Assembly (NCBI GenBank): GCA_963785645.1
Contig: CAWAWG010000004.1
Span: forward strand, 558,001-622,000
Length of the DNA: 64,000 nt
Source of the DNA: Trebonia sp963785645
GTDB lineage: Bacteria; Actinomycetota; Actinomycetes; Streptosporangiales; Streptosporangiaceae
Direction of reading: 5' to 3'
Made by a program: the position numbers and the translations under genes. How positions within the stretch are numbered: position 1 is the stretch's first letter; every line of letters starts with the position of its first letter. This document shows positions 37,386-48,380 of the stretch, one piece after another. The notes below the pieces were generated by a model. The model made no database searches. It worked only from the letters and a program-made list of their open reading frames with translations, and was not told the DNA's origin.

Positions 37386-38360
37386 CTAGTGGATGAAGGC
37401 ACCCGCGGCGACGCCGGCGAACACCAGCGTCAGGTACAGGATCGACAGGTGGAACAGGCGCATCGTGACGAGCCCCTCGCCGCCGTTCGCCCCCTCGGCA
37501 ACCGCCTTGTCGCGGCGTGACAAGTGAAGCTGGCGGTGCACCTCGTACAGGAACGCCGCCCCGGCCAGGATGGCGTCAGCGCCGTAGAGCGGGCCCGCCC
37601 AAGGCCAGACCGCGAGCGAGACCGCAACCATCAGCCAGCTGTAGATCACCGACTCCACGAGGACCCGGCGCACCGAGGCTACGACCGGAAGCATCGGGAT
37701 GCCCGCCCGGCGGTAATCGTCCCGGTACTTGATGGCCAGCGCCCAGAAGTGCGGCGGCTGCCAGAAGAAGACCACGCCGAAGAGCAGCCAGGCGGGCCAG
37801 GACAGTGACCCGGTGGCGGCCGCCCACGCGATGACCACCGGAGCCGCCCCGCATGCCCCGCCCCAAAGCGTCGACTGTGACGTGTGCCGCTTTAGCAGCA
37901 TGGTGTAGATCACAACGTAGTAGACGATCGCGGCGAGCGTGAGGCCCGCCGCGAGCAGGTTCGTGGTGGCGGCGAACAGGGCCACCGAGATCACCGCGAG
38001 TACGAGCCCGAAGATGAGCGCCGACCGGGGCGAGACGGTGTGCTTGACCAGCGGCCTGCTGCTCGTCCGGCGCATGATCTCGTCGATGTCACGGTCGATG
38101 TAGCAGTTCAGGGCGTTGGCGCTGCCTGCCGCGAGCGCGCCGCCGAGGACCACCACCACGGTGACGACCAGCGAGGGCATCCCCTTGTAGGCCAGGAAGA
38201 GCGTGGGGACCGCGGTGATCAGCAGCAGTTCCACGATCCGGGGCTTGCACAGCGCCACGTACGCGGCTACGCGCGCGCGGACGCTGGACAGCGGCCGTGG
38301 CCCGTCGGCTGCCGGGCTGACGGGACGGCTGACTGACTGACGGACGTTAACCGCGCTCAC
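37386..38360 (-). CDS. ctaB: protoheme IX farnesyltransferase (heme O synthase)
   Basis: About 324 residues, polytopic. The prenyltransferase motif NCYIDRDIDEIMRRT (85-99) is complete, and a second Asp-rich loop lies at YRDDYRRAG. It adds a farnesyl group to heme B for cytochrome c oxidase. GTG 38360 gives the normal length; an open frame continues far upstream but lacks coding sense. The gene is divergent from treY, and no cox genes are adjacent in the window. Confidence 0.9.
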   Translation of the reverse strand: MSAVNVRQSVSRPVSPAADGPRPLSSVRARVAAYVALCKPRIVELLLITAVPTLFLAYKGMPSLVVTVVVVLGGALAAGSANALNCYIDRDIDEIMRRTSSRPLVKHTVSPRSALIFGLVLAVISVALFAATTNLLAAGLTLAAIVYYVVIYTMLLKRHTSQSTLWGGACGAAPVVIAWAAATGSLSWPAWLLFGVVFFWQPPHFWALAIKYRDDYRRAGIPMLPVVASVRRVLVESVIYSWLMVAVSLAVWPWAGPLYGADAILAGAAFLYEVHRQLHLSRRDKAVAEGANGGEGLVTMRLFHLSILYLTLVFAGVAAGAFIH

Positions 38361-38590
38361 CTGGGATAAGACCACCTTCCAGCCCGCGCGGGAGGCCGGG
38401 CACCTCCATGAGACTACACGGCGTCGTAATGTGCCGGAGCGGCAGGTCGCAAAGTGCCCGTGGCAGATCGGAAATACCCCCTTGATAGATCGCAAAGAGA
38501 ATGCGGAGTCGGCTTTTGGGCAGCGGCACGTGCGTTCGTAAGCGCTCCTGCGGGGAACCTCTGAAGTGATACCAACCAAACGGGGGGAAT

Positions 38591-41050
38591 GTGTCGGCTG
38601 GCAGGACACCCGGGGCACCGGGCTCGACGTACCGACTGCAACTGACACCGGAGTTCGGGTTCGAACGGGCAGCCGAGAGAGCGGACTACCTCGCGGATCT
38701 TGGCGTGACCCACGTGTACCTGTCCCCCGTGCTCGACGCCGTCCCCGGCTCCCTGCACGGGTACGACGTCACCGACCACGCGCGGATCCGCGGCGAGCTC
38801 GGCGGTGAGGAGGGATTTCTCGCGCTGTCGAAGCGGCTCCGCTCCCGTGGCCTTGGCGTCATCCTCGACATCGTGCCGAACCACATGGCGGTGCCCACCG
38901 ACATGTCGCTGAACCGGCAGCTCTGGGCGGTGCTGCGGGACGGCCGCGGCTCGGCCTACGCCACCTGGTTCGACATTGACTGGGCCGCGCAGGAAGGCCG
39001 GATGCTCCTGCCCGTGCTCGGCGGTCCGCTTGAATCCTGCCTGGCCGACCTGTCGGTCCAGTCGAGCGGCGGGCCGGACGGCGAGCCCGTACTCAGGTAC
39101 TTCGACCACGTCCTGCCGCTGCGGGCGGGGACGGCACGGCTCCCGATGCGCGATCTCCTTGAGTCACAGCACTACCGGCTCGCCGGGTGGCGGGACGCCG
39201 CGACCGAACTCAACTGGCGGCGGTTCTTCGACATCACCACCCTGATCGGGATCCGGGTCGAAGACCCGGCCGTGTTCGCGGCAACCCACCAGGTCTTTGT
39301 CGGCCTTGTGGCCGAAGGCCTGGTCGACGGGCTGCGCGTGGATCATCCCGACGGGCTGGCCGACCCGAGAGGCTACCTGGACCGGCTCGCCGCGGCGACC
39401 GGGGGCGCGTGGGTCGTGGCGGAAAAGATCCTCGCGGCCGACGAGACGCTGCCGTCCGACTGGACCTGCGCGGGAACGACCGGGTACGACGCGCTGCGGA
39501 TAGTCGACGGGCTGTTCCTCGACCCGGCCGGGGGCGACGCGCTCGGCGCCGAGTACGCGCGGCTGAGCGCCGGCTCGCGGCGGCGACGGGCTCAGTCGGT
39601 TCGCGGAGGTCGCCGAACAAGCCAAACGGGAGATCGCGAGCGGGTCGCTGGCCGCGGAGGTGACCCGGCTGGTCGGGCTGCTCGCCTCGCTTGCCCCGGA
39701 CGTGGCCGAGGACGACGCGCGCACGGTGCTCACCGAAGTGCTGGCCGCTTTCCCCGTTTACCGCGCTTACGTGTACCCGGGAGCGCCCCCGGCCGAGGTC
39801 AGCGCGGCCGAACTCAGGACAGCGGTGGACGGCGCACAGCGGCGGCTGCCGAAGCGGCTGCGCGGCCTGGCCGCCGACCTTGGCGCCGCGGCGCTGGGCC
39901 AGCACCGGCCGGTGAGCGGCGCGGCCGGCCGGGCCCGCGAGTTCGCCGTGCGGTTTCAGCAGACCACGGTGCCGGTGCAGGCTAAGGGCGTCGAGGATAC
40001 GGCGTGCTACCGGTGGCCCAGGCTGGTCTCGCTGAACGAAGTGGGGTGCGACCCCGACCAGTTCGGGGTCGCACCCGGCGAGTTCCATGCGGCGGCGGGC
40101 AGGCTGGCGGCCGACTGGCCCGGCACGATGACCACGCTGTCGACGCACGACACCAAGCGCCAGGAGGACGTCAGGGCCAGGCTCGCGGTGCTCGCCGAGA
40201 TGCCTCGGGAATGGGGCAGCCAGGTAAGGCAATGGCACGAAGCGGGCACCACGATCGACCCGGACACGGAGTACCTGCTGTGGCAGACCGTGGTGGGCGC
40301 ATGGCCGATCAGCGGTGACCGGCTCGCCGCCTACCTGACGAAGGCGATCCGCGAGGCTAAGCGGCGTACCTCCTGGGTCGCGCCGGACGAAGAGTACGAG
40401 GCGGCGGTGCTCGCCCTGGCGGCGCGGGCGGTCGGCGATCCAGAACTCGCGGGATCGATCGCGAGCTTTGTCGCGGGGATCGCGGGCGACGCGGCCGTGA
40501 ACTCGCTTGGCGCGAAGCTTGTCCAGCTCACGATGCCCGGGGTGCCCGATGTCTATCAGGGGTGCGAACAGGCGGCGCTGTCCCTGGTCGACCCGGATAA
40601 TAGGCGCGACGTGGATTTCGCCCGGCTTCGTTCGGATCTCACCGATCTTGACACCAAGCTGGACGCGAGCCTGCACGGCGACCTCCTCAGCGGGGATCTT
40701 GACTCTTTCAGCCGGGCCAAGCTGCTCGTCACATCCAGGGCGCTGCGGCTGCGGCGCGCCCGGCCGGAGTGGTTCGCGGGAGATTACGAGCCGCTGGCCG
40801 CGTCCGGTCCGGCGAGCGGGCACGCGGTCGCCTTCCGGCGCGGGCAGGCGGTGACGGTGGTCACCCGGCTGCCCGTCGGACTGCGCCGCCGCGGCGGCTG
40901 GCCGGACACGGTGCTGCCATTGCCCGCCGGGTCCTGGGCCGACCTGCTGACCGGCACTGTTTACGAGGGAGCCGGGCACCATGGAGCTGGCGTCCCAATG
41001 GCCGAATTGACGCGCTGGCTGCCCGTCGCGCTACTAGTCCAGGAGAGCGA

Positions 41051-41054
<4 letters not shown>
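38591..41054 (+). CDS. treY: malto-oligosyltrehalose synthase (one frameshift near 39585)
   Basis: A GH13 enzyme of ~820 residues. STYRLQLTPEFGFERA opens the protein; VILDIVPNHMAV, VDGLRVDHPDGL (nucleophile Asp) and WVVAEKIL (Glu) are the active-site strands. The frame breaks near 39585, after YARLSAGS. The correct continuation GLSRFAEVAEQAKREIASGS is in the frame that runs to 41054. It isomerises the reducing end of maltodextrins to a trehalosyl unit. It overlaps treZ by four bases. GTG 38591 follows a GGGGGG run. Confidence 0.82.
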
Positions 41055-42816
<1,762 letters not shown>

Positions 42817-42984
42817 CCGCTGGTCGCCCGGCGGCCTTCGGTCACCGGATGGCGGGCACCCTGCTTCCGCTGGCGGCATCGGCTCCACGGTGCGGGTCAA
42901 GGTCATCCTTCCGGCGTTAGGTGTCGGGTACGCGGGGAGCGAAAAGGCCGGCCGAGCGGGAGGTTTGTTGGCAATGATGAGGCG

Positions 42985-45900
42985 GTGCGTTCTTACGCGG
43001 ATTTGCATATTCATTCGAAGTACTCCCGGGCTTGCAGCCGGGACTGTGACCTGGAGCACCTGGCCTGGTGGGCGGGACGCAAGGGGATCAGCGTTGTCGG
43101 AACCGGGGACTTCACGCACCCGGTGTGGCGGGAGGAACTGGGCGCGAAGCTGGTGCCTGATGCGCCGGGGCTGTTCCGGCTGCGGCCGGACCTGGAGCGC
43201 GCCGTCCACGAGACGCTGCCGCCCGCGTGCCGCACGCCGGTGCGATTCATGCTGTCGTCGGAGATCTCGACGATCTACAAGCGGGACGAACGCACGCGCA
43301 AGGTCCATCACCTGCTCTACGCGCCGTCGCTTGACGCCGTCGACGAGATCACCCGGGCACTGGCCCGCGTGGGGAACCTCGCGTCCGACGGGCGGCCGAT
43401 CCTCGGGCTGGACTCGCGGAACCTGCTGGAGATCACGCTCTCCGGCGGCGACGGCTGCTACCTGATCCCCGCGCACGCCTGGACGCCCTGGTTCGCCGTG
43501 CTCGGATCGCAGTCCGGCTTCGACCGGGTGGCGGACTGCTACGCGGACCTCGCGTCGCATATCTTCGCGGTCGAGACGGGGCTGTCGAGCGATCCGGAGA
43601 TGAACTGGCGCGTGTCCAGCCTCGACGACTACCGGCTGGTCTCCAACTCCGACGCGCACTCGCCGCCCATGCTCGGGCGGGAGGCGACCGCGTTCAACCT
43701 GCCGGAGACCGACTATTTCACGATTTATCAGGCACTGCGGACCGGCGACGGCTTCGGCGGCACCGTCGAGTTCTTTCCTGAAGAGGGCAAGTACCACCTC
43801 GACGGTCACCGCGCCTGCGACGTCCGGATGACCCCGGAGGAGACCCGCGAGGCAGGCGGCAAGTGCCCTGCCTGCGGTAAGAAGCCGACGATCGGCGTAC
43901 AGCACCGGGTCGACGCGCTCGCCGACCGGCCCGATGGTTACCGGCCTGCCGGCGCGGCGGGATTCCTGTCGTTCGTCCCGCTGCCGGAGATCCTTGGCGA
44001 GATCGCCGGCGTCGGCCCGAAGTCCAAGTCCGTCACGGCCCAGGTCAGCGCCATGGTGGACCGCTTCGGCCCGGAGCTCGGCATCCTCGGCGACGTGCCG
44101 CTCGATGACCTCGCGGCCGGCGCGCCGTCGATCGTCGCCGAGGCCATCGCCCGGCTGCGCCGCGGTGAGGTGCGCCGTGAGGCCGGCTACGACGGCGTGT
44201 ACGGGACGATCCGGCTGTTTGAACCCGACGAACTGTCCGGCGCCGCACTGTTCGACCTGCCCAAGGCCCCCCGCGCGTCGGCCCAGGGCAGGGCGCGGAC
44301 TGCGGGCGTGGTGACGGAAACGCAGCCCGAGCAGGCCGAGCCCGTGCAGGCCGAGGCGGGCGAGGCCGCGGTTCAGCCCGTCGGCCTCGACCCGGAGCAG
44401 CACGCGATCGTCACCCACGAGGGCGGACCGCTGCTGGTTGTGGCCGGACCGGGTGCGGGCAAGACACGGGTGCTCACGCACGCGATAGCGCACCGGATCG
44501 GCGCCGGGCTGCCGCCCGAGCGCTGCCTCGCCGTCACCTTCACCCGCCGCGCCCGCGACGAGCTCCGCGACCGCCTCACCACGCTGCTCGGCGCGGATAC
44601 CGCCCCGCGGGTCACGGTCGCCACCTTCCACGGTCTTGGCCTGCTGATGCTGCGCGACCAGGGCAAGCTCCTCGGTCTAGACGCTGATGTGAAGGTCGCG
44701 GACGAGAAAACCCGAGACGAGATCCTGCGGTCGCTGTCCGCCCGCGAACGTCCGGCGGCGCTCGGCGCCCGTATCGCGGAGGCCAAACGGGCGAACTCTC
44801 CCGACGGCTCGCCCGGAGCTGACCCGGAGCTCGCCGACCTCGTCGCGCGGTACGACGGGGCGCTGCGCGAGCGCGGGCTCGTCGACCTGGATGATCTGGT
44901 CACGCTGCCAACGGCCCTGCTCGCCGGCGATCCTTCCCTGGCGGCCGAGTACCAGTCCCGGTGGACGGACGTGTTTGTCGACGAGTACCAGGACGTGGAC
45001 GAGCAGCAGTACCTGATGCTGCGCCAGCTAGCCGCGCCCGGCGCGCGGATCTGTGCGATCGGCGACCCCGACCAGGCGATCTACGGGTTCCGTGGCGGCG
45101 ACGTCCGCTACTTCCTGCGATTCGGCGAGGACTTCGGCCGCGAGCCGGGCGGGACTCCCGACGCCGCCGTTCCGGCCGCAGCGGGCGAGGAGGCCGTCAC
45201 GGTACGGCTGTCGCGCAGCTACCGCTCCGCGCCGACGATCGTACGGGCCGCCATGCAGCTGATCCGGCCCGGCACGCTGGTGCCCGGGCGCGAGCTGATT
45301 CCCGCCAGGACCGACATCCCGGACGGCCCGGTCGTGGTGCACGCGGTGGCCGACGAGCGGGAGGAGGCCGAGGCCGTCGCGGCGGAGATCGAGCGGCTGC
45401 TCGGCGGCGCTTCCTTCCACGCCCTGGACAGCCGGGCGGTTGACGGGCGGGACGGGACCGAGCACCAGCTGTCGTTCGCCGACTTCGCCGTGCTCTACCG
45501 GACCTCGTCCCAGGCCGCCGTGGTCGGTGAGGCCCTGGCCCGGCGCGGCTTCCCGTTCCAGCGCCGTGCCCACTCCCGGTTGGCCGAGATGCCCGGCGTC
45601 GCCGCGATCCTGGCGGCGCTAACCCCATCGGACGCCATGGCGACACCAGACGCGCATCCAGACCGGCCGGGCGAGGCGGGGACGGCCGATTCGGTGGCCA
45701 GCCGGGTGATGGTTGCAACGCAGGCGGCCCTTGCGGCAATGGAGAACCCGGCTGACCCGGTGCCGGCCAACGCGCTGTCGGTCAACCCGGTGGCCGCTGA
45801 CCGCGCGGAGGCCATCTTGGCCATCCGGACCGCCGCTGATGTGCTCGGCCCGCTGGCCGCGCGGTGCGGCGACGACTTGGACCGGTTCCTCGACGAGCTA

Positions 45901-46278
45901 GAGCTCGGGGCCGAGGTCGACACCTGGGACCCCCGGGCCGACCGGATCTCGCTGCTGACGCTGCACGCGGCCAAGGGCCTTGAGTTCCCCGCGGTGTTCA
46001 TCGTCGGCTGCGACGACGGGCTGCTGCCGCTGCGCTCGTGGGGCGGCGCCGAGGTCGACTACGCAGAGGAGCGCCGGTTGCTCTTCGTTGGCATGACCCG
46101 CGCCACGACCCGTCTCACGCTGTTCACGGCGGCGAAGCGGACGCTGCGCGGCGAGGTCACCGAATGCTCGCCGTCCCCGTTCCTGTCCTCGATCGACCAC
46201 GCCTTGCTGGACCGGCGCGGCGACACGCAGGGCCGCAGTCGCAGAAAGCCACGCGTACAGCAGACCACGCTGTTCTAG
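42985..46278 (+). CDS. endonuclease Q-like PHP nuclease fused to UvrD-family helicase
   Basis: 1097 residues, intact. Residues 1-~430 are an EndoQ-type PHP nuclease: ADLHIHSKYSRA (metal HxH at 8-10), GTGDFTHP, SNSDAHSP, and a CPACGKK knuckle (294-300) before GVQHRVDALADR. A linker of ~35 residues rich in Glu/Ala follows. From ~468 a complete SF1A helicase runs: AGPGAGKTR (Walker A), TFTRRARDELRDR, DEYQDVDE, IGDPDQAIYGFRG, LSRSYRSAPTIV, LLTLHAAKGLEFPAVF and EERRLLFVGMTRA. The end QQTTLF fits the sliding-clamp-binding pattern QxxLF. EndoQ cuts 5' of deaminated bases; the helicase would then unwind the nicked strand. Confidence 0.85.
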   Translation: MRSYADLHIHSKYSRACSRDCDLEHLAWWAGRKGISVVGTGDFTHPVWREELGAKLVPDAPGLFRLRPDLERAVHETLPPACRTPVRFMLSSEISTIYKRDERTRKVHHLLYAPSLDAVDEITRALARVGNLASDGRPILGLDSRNLLEITLSGGDGCYLIPAHAWTPWFAVLGSQSGFDRVADCYADLASHIFAVETGLSSDPEMNWRVSSLDDYRLVSNSDAHSPPMLGREATAFNLPETDYFTIYQALRTGDGFGGTVEFFPEEGKYHLDGHRACDVRMTPEETREAGGKCPACGKKPTIGVQHRVDALADRPDGYRPAGAAGFLSFVPLPEILGEIAGVGPKSKSVTAQVSAMVDRFGPELGILGDVPLDDLAAGAPSIVAEAIARLRRGEVRREAGYDGVYGTIRLFEPDELSGAALFDLPKAPRASAQGRARTAGVVTETQPEQAEPVQAEAGEAAVQPVGLDPEQHAIVTHEGGPLLVVAGPGAGKTRVLTHAIAHRIGAGLPPERCLAVTFTRRARDELRDRLTTLLGADTAPRVTVATFHGLGLLMLRDQGKLLGLDADVKVADEKTRDEILRSLSARERPAALGARIAEAKRANSPDGSPGADPELADLVARYDGALRERGLVDLDDLVTLPTALLAGDPSLAAEYQSRWTDVFVDEYQDVDEQQYLMLRQLAAPGARICAIGDPDQAIYGFRGGDVRYFLRFGEDFGREPGGTPDAAVPAAAGEEAVTVRLSRSYRSAPTIVRAAMQLIRPGTLVPGRELIPARTDIPDGPVVVHAVADEREEAEAVAAEIERLLGGASFHALDSRAVDGRDGTEHQLSFADFAVLYRTSSQAAVVGEALARRGFPFQRRAHSRLAEMPGVAAILAALTPSDAMATPDAHPDRPGEAGTADSVASRVMVATQAALAAMENPADPVPANALSVNPVAADRAEAILAIRTAADVLGPLAARCGDDLDRFLDELELGAEVDTWDPRADRISLLTLHAAKGLEFPAVFIVGCDDGLLPLRSWGGAEVDYAEERRLLFVGMTRATTRLTLFTAAKRTLRGEVTECSPSPFLSSIDHALLDRRGDTQGRSRRKPRVQQTTLF

Positions 46279-46608
46279 CGGCGCAGCAGCAACTCGTGAC
46301 TCTCGCGCGCGACCACCACTGCTTAGCTGGTGACCACTGATCGCTTAGCAGGTGACCATGATCGCCATGTTTGCTTAGTCGGCGACCAGGATCACGACCG
46401 GTATGCCCTGGTATGCGGCACCGTTTCATAAGCAATGGTGGACGGTGCGGCACACCGGGCGGCTGATGGCGGATGCGGGCTGGCGCGTGCTTGCGGGTCA
46501 ATCCGTGAGCGGATGTCTAACTTCTGAGAAATCCTGTGCGCAGCCGCTGGGGTGAATCACCGTCGGGGGACCTTGCGGGATGGCAGCCGCGGCGGTAGGT
46601 GTGGAACG
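46279..46608. other. intergenic stretch with three degenerate direct repeats
   Basis: No gene. GCTTAGCTGGTGACCACTGATC at 46321 is followed by related copies at 46343 and 46373, each with GCTTAG-x-GGYGACCA-x-GATC. The spacing is irregular (22 and 30 bases). Possible regulator-binding sites or an old tandem duplication. Confidence 0.45.
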
Positions 46609-46962
46609 GTGCACGAACTGTCGATCTGCGGGGCGATCGCCGACATCGTGACCAGGCGAGCCGCCGGGCGGCCGGTCAGGGTGATCAACGTGCGCGCGGG
46701 ACAGCTTCGGCAGGTCGTGCCCGACACGCTCGTCTACTGCTGGGAACTCGTCAGCGCCGACACGCCGCTGGCCGGCTCGCGGATCAGCGTCGAGACCGTG
46801 CCCGCGCGCATCCGGTGCGGATCATGCGATCAGGTCACGGACATCGGGGCGGTGCCGCTATTCGCCTGCGCGGGCTGCGGTGGCTTCGACGTAGCGGTCA
46901 TGTCGGGTGAGGAGTTCCTGATCACCTCACTGGAGCTGGCCGTGGAGGGGGCAGATGGCTGA
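46609..46962 (+). CDS. hypA: hydrogenase nickel-insertion protein HypA
   Basis: 117 residues starting VHELSI, whose His2 binds nickel. The zinc site is C70-GS-C73 and C87-AG-C90. GTG 46609 matches the family start exactly. HypA delivers nickel to [NiFe] hydrogenase with HypB. Its stop overlaps the hypB ATG by one base. No hydrogenase structural genes or hypCDEF lie in the window. Confidence 0.9.
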   Translation: MHELSICGAIADIVTRRAAGRPVRVINVRAGQLRQVVPDTLVYCWELVSADTPLAGSRISVETVPARIRCGSCDQVTDIGAVPLFACAGCGGFDVAVMSGEEFLITSLELAVEGADG

Positions 46963-47720
46963 TGGGGCGTTTCCACCGGCATGACGACGGGACTGTGCAC
47001 AACCATGAGCACGCGGGCGAGCACACGCATGACGCCGGCGACCACTCGGGATACGCGACCGGCGGGGAGCGCGTGGAGGTCCTGATGCGGATCTTCGACG
47101 AGAACGACAAGACCGCGGCCGCCAACCGGGCGGACTTCGCCGCCGCCGGCGTGCGAGTGGTCAACCTGATGTCATCGCCCGGAGCGGGCAAGACCACGCT
47201 GCTGCGTGAGACCCTGAGCAGGCTCGCCGGCCAGGTCAGCGTCGGAATCATCGAGGGCGATATAGAGACGAGCCTGGACGCGGACAGGCTGGCGGGCTTC
47301 GGCGCCAAGATCGCGCTGATCAACACCGGAAACGGTTTCGGCGGCGAGTGCCACCTGGACGCGCCGATGATCCGCTCGGCGCTGCCCCGGCTGCCGCTCG
47401 CCGACCTGGACCTGGTGCTTATCGAGAACGTCGGCAACCTGGTCTGCCCGGCCGAGTTCGACGTGGGCGAGGACGCCAGGGCGATGGTCTTCGCCATCAC
47501 CGAGGGCGAGGAGAAGCCGCTCAAATACCCCGTGATGTTCCGCTCCTGCCGCCTCGTAGTGGTCAACAAGATGGACCTGCTGCCCTACCTGGGCTTCGAC
47601 ATGGACGGGTTCCTTGGCAATCTGCGGAAGGTCAACCCGGCCGCCGAGGTCATGCTGGCGAGCGCCCGCACCGGCGATGGCATCGACGCCTGGTGCGACT
47701 GGCTCCGCGCCCGCCTTTAG
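46962..47720 (+). CDS. hypB: hydrogenase nickel-incorporation GTPase HypB
   Basis: 252 residues. The His-rich N-terminus (eight His within 28 residues) binds or stores nickel. The GTPase has P-loop SSPGAGKTT (71-79), EGDIETS, ECHLDAPM with the conserved Cys/His metal site, and VNKMDLL (G4). It works with HypA in nickel transfer. Coupled start (TGATG) to hypA. Confidence 0.93.
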   Translation: MGRFHRHDDGTVHNHEHAGEHTHDAGDHSGYATGGERVEVLMRIFDENDKTAAANRADFAAAGVRVVNLMSSPGAGKTTLLRETLSRLAGQVSVGIIEGDIETSLDADRLAGFGAKIALINTGNGFGGECHLDAPMIRSALPRLPLADLDLVLIENVGNLVCPAEFDVGEDARAMVFAITEGEEKPLKYPVMFRSCRLVVVNKMDLLPYLGFDMDGFLGNLRKVNPAAEVMLASARTGDGIDAWCDWLRARL

Positions 47721-47744
47721 GTCCAGTAGGTCCAGCGAAGGTCC

Positions 47745-48149
47745 CTAGTCGGCGTCCGCGGACTGTCTGCTCTCCCAGCCGCGGTGCCGGACGGGGCTGA
47801 GCACCTGGGAGGCCGTCCTCGCCTCGGTGAACGCGGCCGTCATCATGTCCGCGGCCTGCCCGGCCGCCGCAAGCGCCTCGATCACCTCCGTCACCGAGTC
47901 AGCCGCGTCGAGACCGTCGGCATTGGTGAGCTGCCCGTCCTCATGCTGGGTGACGACGAACCGCGCGAGCTGCTCACACAGCTGGGGCAGCTCCTGGCCG
48001 ATGAGTTCGAGGCTTCTGACGATGGCACTGACGTCGCCCGGGTTGGACAGTTCCCCGCCGCCGTGGGTGAGCTCGTTCAGCACCACGATCGCATGCGCCG
48101 CCTGGCTGGCGATCTCGCGCGGGGTCATGGTGCTCGCTAGCTCGGTCAC
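47745..48149 (-). CDS. conserved helical protein of unknown function
   Basis: About 134 residues, almost entirely predicted helical and acidic: PREIASQAAHAIVVLNELTHGG, EDGQLTNADGLDAADSV, and a long Ala-rich helix EVIEALAAAGQAADMMTAAF. No catalytic or membrane motif. A start at MTPREIAS (48128) is also possible. It is convergent with hypB. I do not recognise the family. Confidence 0.6.
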   Translation of the reverse strand: MTELASTMTPREIASQAAHAIVVLNELTHGGGELSNPGDVSAIVRSLELIGQELPQLCEQLARFVVTQHEDGQLTNADGLDAADSVTEVIEALAAAGQAADMMTAAFTEARTASQVLSPVRHRGWESRQSADAD

Positions 48150-48380
48150 CGGGCGGCCATGGCATCGCTAGCGCAAAGCGGGACCACCTGCTCAGGCATC
48201 CGTCTCCTTGGGGTAGGGGTTTGGGGTCACGGGCCCTAACGCAGATGTGCCCGCAAGACCGCTCATCTAACGATACGTCGCCGGTTACGGCAGGTCGGCA
48301 CAAGCGGAAATGCTGGGACCTCAGTGTCTAGCGATGAATGACACGTTTTACCCGCCTGGAAACGGCTAGTCTGAGGCCTC

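Noticed and set aside
39234..40982. Minus-strand 582-residue frame over treY
   Set aside because: Antisense to strongly conserved treY sequence.
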